DNA of 36,227 bases from IMG/VR virus record IMGVR_UViG_3300031220_000007, positions 1-36,227 of that record. One strand, given 5' to 3'. Source of the stretch: a virus. The translations under genes were made by a program, and so were the position numbers. Shown in pieces: positions 1-5,277 of the stretch; positions within the stretch are counted from its first letter, which is position 1; each line of letters opens with the position of its first letter. The notes under the pieces were generated by a model. It had not been told where the DNA came from, did not search any database, and saw nothing but the letters and a program-made list of their open reading frames with translations.

Positions 1-36
1 AGTTTCTTTAAACGGTTATAAATGCCCCTGGTTTTA

Positions 37-282
37 AATTTTACACGATACGCTGAAGTGTGCACAATCTGAAAAACAGTATCATTCTAATTTATTGGGG
101 AAATGGTTTTTTAGATATGTCTAGTGTAGTATTATATATGTGTGTTATGCCATAAAAGTGCCTCTAAAAGACTAATACAATGTTGTATTGTCCTATTGTT
201 ATGCCATAACGACTCTGGGAGAGCAACTGGGCTTTGATACTGTTTTTCAGATTGTGCACACTTCAGCGTATCGTGTAAAATT
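37..282. repeat. Perfect 48-bp inverted repeat with 150-bp spacer
   Basis: Bases 37-84 are the exact reverse complement of 235-282, as read by eye with no mismatch. The spacer 85-234 has no convincing gene. As RNA or as a cruciform this gives a 48-bp stem. The right arm ends inside the first unit of the 9-bp tandem array that starts at 277, so the two elements are physically joined. Possible roles are a replication origin structure, a recombination site pair bounding an invertible segment, or a structured RNA. The sequence alone does not decide between them. Confidence 0.9.
144..209. repeat. Palindromic motif pair in the inverted-repeat spacer
   Basis: GTTATGCCATAA occurs at 144-155 and again at 198-209. 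Its core TTATG-C-CATAA is an 11-bp palindrome. Between the copies, at 174-189, lies a second dyad, AATACAA-TG-TTGTATT, whose flanks GAC and GTC can also pair. Two copies of a palindrome plus a central dyad look like binding sites for a dimeric protein, such as a repressor, an initiator or a recombinase. No such protein can be assigned from this window. Confidence 0.6.
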
Positions 283-402
283 ACCAAAATTACCAAAATT
301 ACCAAAATTACCAAAATTACCAAAATTACCAAAATTACCAAAATTACCAAAATTACCAAAATTACCAAAATTACCAAAATTACCAAAATTACCAAAATTA
401 CC
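277..402. repeat. Iteron-like array, 14 x 9 bp (AAAATTACC)
   Basis: Fourteen exact, head-to-tail copies of AAAATTACC fill 277-402, followed by a partial AAAT. The array directly abuts the right arm of the 48-bp inverted repeat and lies about 95 bp before the first gene. Apparent reading frames through it (KLP or VIL repeats) are artefacts of a unit divisible by three. The layout resembles plasmid and phage iteron clusters or an AT-rich unwinding element; that role is inferred. Confidence 0.85.
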
Positions 403-438
403 AAATCAAACTAAAACAATAAAACTAAAACAAACCTC

Positions 439-487
439 TTGCAGAGTATTACCCACCGTGATAAAGATAAACCAACATCACAAGGAA
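439..487 (+). promoter_or_regulatory. Candidate promoter and leader for the left accessory operon
   Basis: TTGCAG (439-444) is followed after 17 bases by TAAAGA (462-467), a weak sigma70-like pair. The leader CATCACAAGGAA (476-487) follows and contains the ribosome binding site for the gene at 497. The same 12-base leader occurs before the genes at 2366 and 7907, which supports this as a transcription unit start even though the -10 box is poor. Confidence 0.35.
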
Positions 488-496
488 CCAAACAAA

Positions 497-634
497 ATGA
501 AACAAGCACCAATGAGTGTGGAACTCTCACAATCCGACTTGAACCAGGCTGTTGCGGAATGGGCGTTGAAACATCACCAACAAACCGTGATCAGTGTGCA
601 AACCCGCTCACCTGTCACATATGCAACAAAATGA
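497..634 (+). CDS. Small hypothetical protein, 45 aa
   Basis: The ATG at 497 lies 12 bases after the AAGG of the repeated leader CATCACAAGGAA. An in-frame reading exists further upstream but runs through the 9-bp tandem array and is not credible. The product is soluble, rich in Gln and Ser, and resembles nothing I recognise. Its stop TGA (632-634) overlaps the ATG of the next gene (631-633), so the two are probably translationally coupled. It may mainly serve as a leader cistron for the gene at 631. Confidence 0.55.
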   Translation: MKQAPMSVELSQSDLNQAVAEWALKHHQQTVISVQTRSPVTYATK

Positions 635-1176
635 CAGATGACATTCGCGCAATTGTTGCAAGCGGCGCGCAACTAACCAGTGATCAAGATGATAGGGCTT
701 ATGCGCTTTTGTCACCTGAAGAATATGCACAAATTCCAAACACTCAAAAACCACAAACACAAGCAACCTTAACCGTCCAAGGTTTCGCATCACTTCAAAA
801 TGATTGGTGTGTTTATGTGGTGAATGGTGTGTTTGTTGGTTTGTGTAAATTCTCGCAAATGTTAGCAATGCCGGATATGCTACAATCCAAAACATTCAAA
901 ACAATGAACACACCGGAAACACCTTTAACAATAAATTTGGTAGGTGTGTTCAACAGCGCCACAGACGCCAACCAGCACCGTGACACGCTATTGGCGTCCG
1001 GTCCCTACATATCCAGCATGAACAGCACAGAATGGGCTAGTTTCAAGCCTCACACCATACGCTGTACATCAGACGGTAACACGTTCCGAACTATCAAGGA
1101 TGTTACCGACTTTTACGGAATATCTCGCACAACTGTTTATAACGGTTTAACAAATGGAAGCTTTGAAAGAATATGA
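631..1176 (+). CDS. HTH (NUMOD/IENR1-like)-ended phage protein, 181 aa
   Basis: The start at 631 is chosen because ATGA overlaps the stop of the 45-aa gene; a longer in-frame reading back to 439 would overlap that gene completely. The C-terminal about 45 residues contain TIRCTSDGNTF, then an Ala/Val-type helix, YGISRTTVYNGL and the end SFERI. This fits the helix-turn-helix modules (NUMOD1/IENR1 type) found at the ends of GIY-YIG and HNH homing endonucleases. No nuclease domain is visible here. The central part (a VGVF..ATDAN..RD segment) aligns by eye with the protein at 1523-2017, so the two look like diverged paralogues. Probably DNA-binding; function unknown. Confidence 0.7.
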   Translation: MTDDIRAIVASGAQLTSDQDDRAYALLSPEEYAQIPNTQKPQTQATLTVQGFASLQNDWCVYVVNGVFVGLCKFSQMLAMPDMLQSKTFKTMNTPETPLTINLVGVFNSATDANQHRDTLLASGPYISSMNSTEWASFKPHTIRCTSDGNTFRTIKDVTDFYGISRTTVYNGLTNGSFERI

Positions 1177-1355
1177 CAATAACAATCGCAATTTATCTCT
1201 ACATTGTCGGTGTACCAATTACGGGGTGCAGCTTGGTTAACAACTGGCAAGAATTCAAACGCTTTTGGATACTTAACACAGCCTTTTGTTTGATTTGGCC
1301 GATTGGCTGGCCTATTTTGCTTTTGGTAATTCTCTACATGAAATTGGACCGTTAA
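1173..1355 (+). CDS. Small membrane protein, 60 aa
   Basis: The ATG at 1173 overlaps the upstream TGA (ATGA), and the stop is one base before the next ATG at 1357. Two hydrophobic stretches are visible: residues about 3-20 (ITIAIYLYIVGVPITGCSL) and about 33-55 (ILNTAFCLIWPIGWPILLL). A short charged loop, NNWQEFKRF, lies between them. This looks like a two-pass inner-membrane protein. Phage proteins of this size in early operons are often superinfection or host-takeover factors, but nothing here identifies the role. Confidence 0.6.
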   Translation: MTITIAIYLYIVGVPITGCSLVNNWQEFKRFWILNTAFCLIWPIGWPILLLVILYMKLDR

Positions 1356-1356
1356 A

Positions 1357-1533
1357 ATGTACAAAGTAACACAAGGAACACAAATCAAAATAGCTTTTAC
1401 AATGCGCCAAGCATTGTATTATGTAACTGATTTTCAGCGCCAACAACCAACCGCAACCAATACAACTATCACCTTACCGGATGGAACAGTTTTAGCGGTT
1501 GATTATAAGGGGGATTTAAGCCTTGTTAATTAA
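1357..1533 (+). CDS. Hidden small gene, 58 aa hypothetical
   Basis: An ATG one base after the preceding stop opens a 58-codon frame that ends with TAA at 1531-1533. It begins MYKVTQGTQIKIAFTMRQAL and ends DYKGDLSLVN. It fills what would otherwise be a 170-bp gap between tightly packed genes, and it overlaps the TTG start of the next gene (1523) by 11 bases. No signal peptide or membrane segment is seen. I do not recognise the family. Operon packing is the main evidence that it is real. Confidence 0.6.
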   Translation: MYKVTQGTQIKIAFTMRQALYYVTDFQRQQPTATNTTITLPDGTVLAVDYKGDLSLVN

Positions 1534-2017
1534 CACAAGCAACACCCGCAAACCTATCACCTGTGAATTTGTTGCAAATTTCAAAGATGATCGTGCGGTG
1601 TTTGTCAGTTATACGCACAGTGTAATTTATGAAACTGGTGAAAAGATTATGTTTGCGGGATATGGGCTATTCCGCAATTTGTTGGATGCAACAGACGCGC
1701 GCAAAAACACCGCATGGCGTGAACATATTGCACCGCAGCAATCGGTAATCTTGCGGGTACATGGGCGGTTTGAGTTTGCGCATGAAGCGGCAAATGATGT
1801 ATCTCGCCTTGTGCGCGAACATAAACCGTTCTGCAATATGCACGGGGTACGCAATTCTAAAGGCGGTCCTATCCGGTGTGTCAGTGAAGATAAATCATTT
1901 GAGAACGCAACAGAGTGTGCAAAATTCTACGCAATTTCAAATTCTACACTCTCCAACCACCTGAACAAGCGACCAGGTTATGTTACAATAAGGGGTTTGA
2001 CCTTTGAGCGGATTTAA
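1523..2017 (+). CDS. HTH (NUMOD/IENR1-like)-ended phage protein, 164 aa
   Basis: The start codon is TTG at 1523, preceded by GGGGG about 10 bases upstream; no ATG fits as well. The last 45 residues (PIRCVSEDKSF, then AKFYAISNSTLSNHL, and the end GLTFERI) match the NUMOD/IENR1 helix-turn-helix module. They closely parallel the end of the protein at 631-1176, which finishes SFERI. An upstream ILRVHGRFEFAHEAAND stretch also parallels the VGVFNSATDAN stretch there. No nuclease motif is present. This is probably a DNA-binding protein duplicated from the same ancestor. Its stop overlaps the next gene's TTG start by 14 bases. Confidence 0.7.
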   Translation: MLINTSNTRKPITCEFVANFKDDRAVFVSYTHSVIYETGEKIMFAGYGLFRNLLDATDARKNTAWREHIAPQQSVILRVHGRFEFAHEAANDVSRLVREHKPFCNMHGVRNSKGGPIRCVSEDKSFENATECAKFYAISNSTLSNHLNKRPGYVTIRGLTFERI

Positions 2018-2324
2018 TGAGATAGGCAACCCGCCAATGATGTGCAGCACGGTTGAACCTTATTCAGATGTAGAGATTGACCAACATCAGGACAGTTTGC
2101 GAATTTGGGCAACCGTGCAAAAGGTGCGTGATGGTTTGGAACATGACATCAATTGCGCAATTGAGGATTTAGCGAAAACCATTGAATGTGTGATTGATGA
2201 GGATGATGGAAAACTATATTTTGAATGTGAGGATGAAACTATTTTAGACGCATTGCGATACTGCGAAAAATTCATCAACACCTACAAATTGGCTAAGTTT
2301 TATGTTGACTGCTTTGCTGACTAA
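2004..2324 (+). CDS. Acidic hypothetical protein, 106 aa
   Basis: The TTG at 2004 has AGGGG 8 bases upstream and overlaps the previous gene's end. An ATG at 2037 is an alternative start with a poorer binding site. The product is strongly acidic, with an EDLAKTIECVIDEDDGKLYF centre, predicted helices either side and no membrane segment. No family is recognised. It is the last gene of the first coupled run; a promoter-like pair lies over its 3' end (2305-2333). Confidence 0.6.
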   Translation: MSGFNEIGNPPMMCSTVEPYSDVEIDQHQDSLRIWATVQKVRDGLEHDINCAIEDLAKTIECVIDEDDGKLYFECEDETILDALRYCEKFINTYKLAKFYVDCFAD

Positions 2325-2356
2325 CTGTAGTGTTAGTTTAACATCATCACAAGGAA
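2305..2356 (+). promoter_or_regulatory. Candidate promoter and repeated leader before the Cys-triplet gene
   Basis: TTGACT (2305-2310), 17 bases, then TAGTGT (2328-2333). A small dyad GTTA-GTT-TAAC (2332-2342) follows, then the leader CATCACAAGGAA (2345-2356). The -35 spacing and the TAG-type -10 resemble the candidates at 7845-7873 and 34726-34754, suggesting one phage promoter class. Strength and use are inferred. Confidence 0.45.
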
Positions 2357-2365
2357 ACAAAACAA

Positions 2366-2872
2366 ATGACCAATTACATCACAGACAAAAACGGAAACCG
2401 TGCAAGTGTGCGTTATTTTGGTTCAAAAGAAGCCGCTGAAGCATCTTTGAAAACATTAATAAATTGCACAAATTGCACAGATTGCAGATATTGCACAGAT
2501 TGCACAGATTGCACAAATTGCACAAATTGCACAAATTGCACAGATTGCACAAATTGCACAGATTGCAGATATTGCACAGATTGCACAGATTGCACAGATT
2601 GCAGATATTGCATAAATTGCACAAATTGCACAAATTGCACAGATTGCAGATATTGCGCAAATTGCACAGATTGCGCAAATTGCACAAATTGCACAGATTG
2701 CATAAATTGCATAAATTGCACAAATTGCACAAATTGCACAGATTGCAGATATTGCATAAATTGCACAAATTGCACAAATTGCACAGATTGCAGATATTGC
2801 ACAAATTGCACAAATTGCACAGATTGCACAGATTGCACAGATTGCACAGATTGCACAAATCGAAACCTCTAA
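2366..2872 (+). CDS. Cysteine-triplet repeat protein, N-terminal part (frameshifted)
   Basis: The ATG lies 12 bases after the AAGG of the repeated leader. Residues 1-32 (MTNYITDKNGNRASVRYFGS onward) form the conserved head of a phage and prophage family that I recall. Residues 33-163 are 44 consecutive units with Cys at every third position (NCT, DCT, RYC variants). The frame then stops after TNRNL. Immediately downstream, in the +1 frame, a typical folded tail follows (2862-3062), so the gene appears to be broken by an indel at the repeat edge. The repeat may bind metal or form a solenoid; this is inference. Functional status is uncertain. Confidence 0.6.
   Translation: MTNYITDKNGNRASVRYFGSKEAAEASLKTLINCTNCTDCRYCTDCTDCTNCTNCTNCTDCTNCTDCRYCTDCTDCTDCRYCINCTNCTNCTDCRYCANCTDCANCTNCTDCINCINCTNCTNCTDCRYCINCTNCTNCTDCRYCTNCTNCTDCTDCTDCTDCTNRNL
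2462..2859. repeat. 9-bp tandem repeat tract inside the Cys-triplet gene
   Basis: About 44 degenerate 9-bp units (TGCACAGAT, TGCACAAAT, TGCAGATAT, TGCATAAAT) run head to tail. All units are multiples of three, so gain or loss of units keeps the frame. Other frames through the tract (QSV, NLC or LHK repeats, both strands) are artefacts. Such tracts are prone to copy-number change and to assembly errors. Confidence 0.9.
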
Positions 2873-3062
2873 AATTATCGGTCCGTTCAGGTCAGATGGT
2901 TATCAGTTTGTAATGTCTGAAAAAGGTTCAATTCATGCAGGTCGCCGCGTGTTTGACAATGATTGCGAGCGTCCGCCATATTGTCAAACACGCGGCGGCA
3001 CAAAATTGGGTGATGAAACAATGAGAATTCTTGACTACATGGAAACCGCTTTCAATGGATAA
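2862..3062 (+). pseudogene. Out-of-frame C-terminal domain of the Cys-triplet protein
   Basis: In the +1 frame relative to the repeat, 66 codons run to TAA at 3060-3062. They begin ETSKIIGPFRSDGYQF and continue through a SIHAGRRVF stretch to LGDETMRILDYMETAFNG. From memory, GPFRSDGY and the AG.R.F pattern are typical of the C-terminal part of this repeat family, so the segment should belong to the upstream gene. An internal ATG at 2913 could give a 49-residue fragment. The next gene's ATG (3055) overlaps its end, as expected for an intact operon member. The cause is either a real 1-nt or 2-nt indel or a sequence error. Confidence 0.6.
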
Positions 3063-3261
3063 CAAAGCAGTTGAAACCGCTTGGTTAATATTCAACCAAT
3101 TTGTAAAAACAGACCAGATGCAACATATTGTGTTTGATGGTTTCGCGCGCGTTGGGGAGTATTATCACATCAGCGTTGGCTACACGCTGGAAACCAGACA
3201 ACACGCAGTGTTTGAAATACAATGCCAAACTTACAAAATGAAAAGGATGATCACAACATGA
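3055..3261 (+). CDS. Hypothetical protein upstream of thyX, 68 aa
   Basis: The ATG at 3055 overlaps the stop of the out-of-frame domain (ATGGATAA). An upstream TTG at 3031 is less likely. The sequence starts MDNKAVETAWLIFNQF and has a GEYYHISVGYTLETRQH beta-rich centre. Its TGA (3259-3261) overlaps the thyX ATG (ATGA), and the AAGGATGA ribosome binding site for thyX lies within its last codons. Unknown function; coupling suggests co-expression with thyX. Confidence 0.6.
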   Translation: MDNKAVETAWLIFNQFVKTDQMQHIVFDGFARVGEYYHISVGYTLETRQHAVFEIQCQTYKMKRMITT

Positions 3262-5036
3262 AATTAACACCTGAACAGAAAACACAAATCTCCGCTTCAC
3301 GTGACAACCAACAAATGACACGGCGCGCAATTTCACCAGGAATGGAAAAACACCTACACACCGCTCACCCCGTCTTAGATCACGGTTTTGTGCGTGTGGT
3401 TGATTATATGGGTAATGACGAAGCGATTGCACAGGCCGCGCGGGTTAGCTATGGAACCGGAACAAAAACCACACAAGATGACGCCGGATTAATTCGATAC
3501 CTTATGCGTCATTGGCACAGTACACCATTTGAAATGTGCCTTAGTGGCGATACAAAAGTACCACATTTTGCACCATCCGGTGTTTCCGTGAAATGGTACA
3601 CAATGAGAGAATTAGCTGAAGCATTTGAAGTTGGCGGTAAAGAAAATTCTTGGGTCAAAATTTTAAAAATTAGAACGGTAAACCCAACAACAGGTGTTGT
3701 GACAGGAACAAAAATTAAAAACGCTTGGAAAACCGGAGTTCGTTCCGTTTATAGGATTACCACCGGAGCGCCGTTTTTCCGGTCAATTAAAGTAACAGAT
3801 AATCACAGAATTATGACACCTAATGGATTTGGAACATTAGCGGACGGTTTGAAAATCGGAAGCGAAGTAATGTTGAATGGTTCAAAATGTTATGGTGCCG
3901 ATATTGTTTCTGAGATTGTAAGGCGGCGTGACGCTGGTGAAACTCAAAAGCAAATTCATTCCGCTATGGGTGTTGCACCAGCGACAATAACAAAATACGC
4001 GGGGAGAATGATTGCAACAGGTACTCACACGATTATGAACCCTGACAACAGGCGAGTTGCACCTGAAGATCAAAAAGACGTGAGACACATCACACGTTCG
4101 ATGTATCCTAAGATCGGAACTTGTGAAACACTTGGTTGTAGTGAAAAAGCCACAGACAGACATCACATTGACGAAAATCCGGCAAATAACTTGCGTGAAA
4201 ATGTTTCTTTCTTGTGCGCCAAACATCACAGACACGTCCACACCAACGGTTTGTTGAGCAAAGCTATTTCTTGCAAAATTGCAAAAATTGAATACGTTGG
4301 TGTTGAAGATGTTTACGATTTGGAAACCGTTGATAGTAATCACACTTTTGTAGCCGAAGGAATAATTGTTCACAATTGCGAAATAAAATTGCACGTTAAG
4401 TTGCCTGTATTTGTTGCGCGCCAATGGATACGCCACCGCACCGCGAATGTAAACGAATACAGCGCGCGCTATTCAATTCTGGACCGTGAATTTTATTTTC
4501 CAGAACCGGAACAAGTGCAAGCGCAATCAACAACAAATGCACAGGGTAAATCAGGTGCCGTTGATCCAAAACACATTGAAGATTGGTTGTGTGATAGCAA
4601 AGAAGCATGTGAAACGGCTTACGATAACTATCAACACGCTCTGCATGATGCTGGTGAAAGCAATCAAAACGGTTATGGAATTGCGCGTGAACTCGCCCGC
4701 ATCAACCTACCTGCAAACATCTACACACAATGGTATTGGAAAGTTGATTTGCACAATCTTTTCCACTTTTTGAGATTGCGCGCGGATGCACATGCACAAT
4801 ATGAAATTCGTGTTTATGCTGATTTGATTTGCAAGCTGGTAGCAGATTGGGTGCCTGAAGCGTATGCAGCGTTCGAAGAATACCGTTTGAGCGGCGCACA
4901 GCTATCACACAGCGGCCTAGAGGCTGTTCAGGCTATGTTGCGCGGGGAAACTGTCACAAGGCACACAGCAGGCATGTCAGCAGGCGAGTGGCGCGAATTT
5001 CAGGCTGTGATTGACAGTAAAGCGCAACCCGTATAA
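3258..5036 (+). CDS. thyX: Flavin-dependent thymidylate synthase ThyX with intein
   Basis: Makes dTMP from dUMP using FAD, NADPH and methylene-tetrahydrofolate, supplying thymidine for phage DNA. The ATG at 3258 has AAGGATGA 7 bases upstream and overlaps the previous stop. The 592-residue precursor holds an intein at residues 94-373; the spliced product would be about 312 aa. The signature RHR-x7-S appears as RHRTANVNEYSARY at residues 392-405. The later NLFHFLRLRADAHAQYEIR segment also fits the family. The intein follows HSTPFEM, a conserved active-site stretch. It is the last gene of the left + operon, followed by hairpins at 5044-5134. Confidence 0.95.
   Translation: MKLTPEQKTQISASRDNQQMTRRAISPGMEKHLHTAHPVLDHGFVRVVDYMGNDEAIAQAARVSYGTGTKTTQDDAGLIRYLMRHWHSTPFEMCLSGDTKVPHFAPSGVSVKWYTMRELAEAFEVGGKENSWVKILKIRTVNPTTGVVTGTKIKNAWKTGVRSVYRITTGAPFFRSIKVTDNHRIMTPNGFGTLADGLKIGSEVMLNGSKCYGADIVSEIVRRRDAGETQKQIHSAMGVAPATITKYAGRMIATGTHTIMNPDNRRVAPEDQKDVRHITRSMYPKIGTCETLGCSEKATDRHHIDENPANNLRENVSFLCAKHHRHVHTNGLLSKAISCKIAKIEYVGVEDVYDLETVDSNHTFVAEGIIVHNCEIKLHVKLPVFVARQWIRHRTANVNEYSARYSILDREFYFPEPEQVQAQSTTNAQGKSGAVDPKHIEDWLCDSKEACETAYDNYQHALHDAGESNQNGYGIARELARINLPANIYTQWYWKVDLHNLFHFLRLRADAHAQYEIRVYADLICKLVADWVPEAYAAFEEYRLSGAQLSHSGLEAVQAMLRGETVTRHTAGMSAGEWREFQAVIDSKAQPV
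3537..4376 (+). mobile_element. Intein with HNH homing endonuclease in ThyX
   Basis: 280 codons in frame. The first residue is Cys in CLSGDTKV (block A), with a VTDNHRIMTPNG segment matching block B. The end has VYDLETVDSNHTFVAEG (block F) and terminal IIVHN followed by Cys (+1, TGC 4377-4379). All residues needed for splicing are therefore present. A resolvase-like HTH (ETQKQIHSAMGVAPATITKY) precedes an HNH-type segment with GCSEKATDRHHIDENPANN and FLCAKHHRHVH, including the paired Cys and His residues. This points to an active, mobile intein. Confidence 0.92.
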
Positions 5037-5043
5037 AACAAAT

Positions 5044-5134
5044 CATGCACCTAGCTGGGGGTGCATGGAAACCGCCTACAGAGTACGTGAACGGTGTGAT
5101 GACGTTTGCGGAAAATGGGCGGTTTTTATTTTTT
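5044..5134 (+). terminator. Tandem hairpins ending the thyX operon
   Basis: The first hairpin is CATGCACC (5044-5051) with GGTGCATG (5060-5067) and an 8-base loop. The second is AAACCGCC (5069-5076) with GGCGGTTT (5118-5125), loop 41 bases, running into TTATTTTTT (5126-5134). The T-run on the + strand fits an intrinsic terminator for the left operon, although the second loop is long. It also separates the convergent minus-strand operon. Confidence 0.6.
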
Positions 5135-5181
5135 AACTCTACCTTGCAACCATCTTTGGAACACCCATCATTTCGATAAAT

Positions 5182-5277
5182 TCATATGTGTTGAGTATCG
5201 AAACAAACGCACTTAAAGCCCATTTGCGCCCAAGGTTTAACCGCTTCACCAGTAAAATCGTACAGAGACAATATCAC
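5182..5277 (-). pseudogene. Truncated, GTGA-coupled DNA methylase-like remnant (31 aa)
   Basis: A GTG at 5277-5275 overlaps the TGA of the primase gene (GTGA), the coupling style used elsewhere in this phage. The frame reads VILSLYDFTGEAVKPWAQMG, then FKCVCFDTQH, and stops at 5184-5182. LSLYDFTG..VKPWA..G..C.C.D.QH strongly resembles the amino end of phage DNA (cytosine) methylase-like proteins, where it would be the SAM-binding motif I region. In the +1 frame the reading continues NTYEFIEMMGVPKMVAR to a TAG at 5141-5139, which also looks protein-like. An internal deletion of a once longer gene is likely. The family assignment is from memory. Confidence 0.5.

Noticed and set aside
277-402. 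CRISPR array
   Set aside because: The units are contiguous, 9 bp, with no spacers and no cas genes.
132-634. Long reading frames through the left 9-bp array on both strands (VIL or KLP repeats)
   Set aside because: They are produced by a 9-bp unit without stops; only the part from ATG 497 has a ribosome binding site and coupling.
2379-2913. Repeat-encoded frames on both strands inside the Cys-triplet tract
   Set aside because: Pure by-products of the tandem repeat with no non-repeat domain or start signal; only frame 2366 has a conserved head.
3882-4436. 184-aa minus frame opposite the ThyX intein
   Set aside because: Shadow of the thyX gene with no start signal; thyX and the intein have full motif support.
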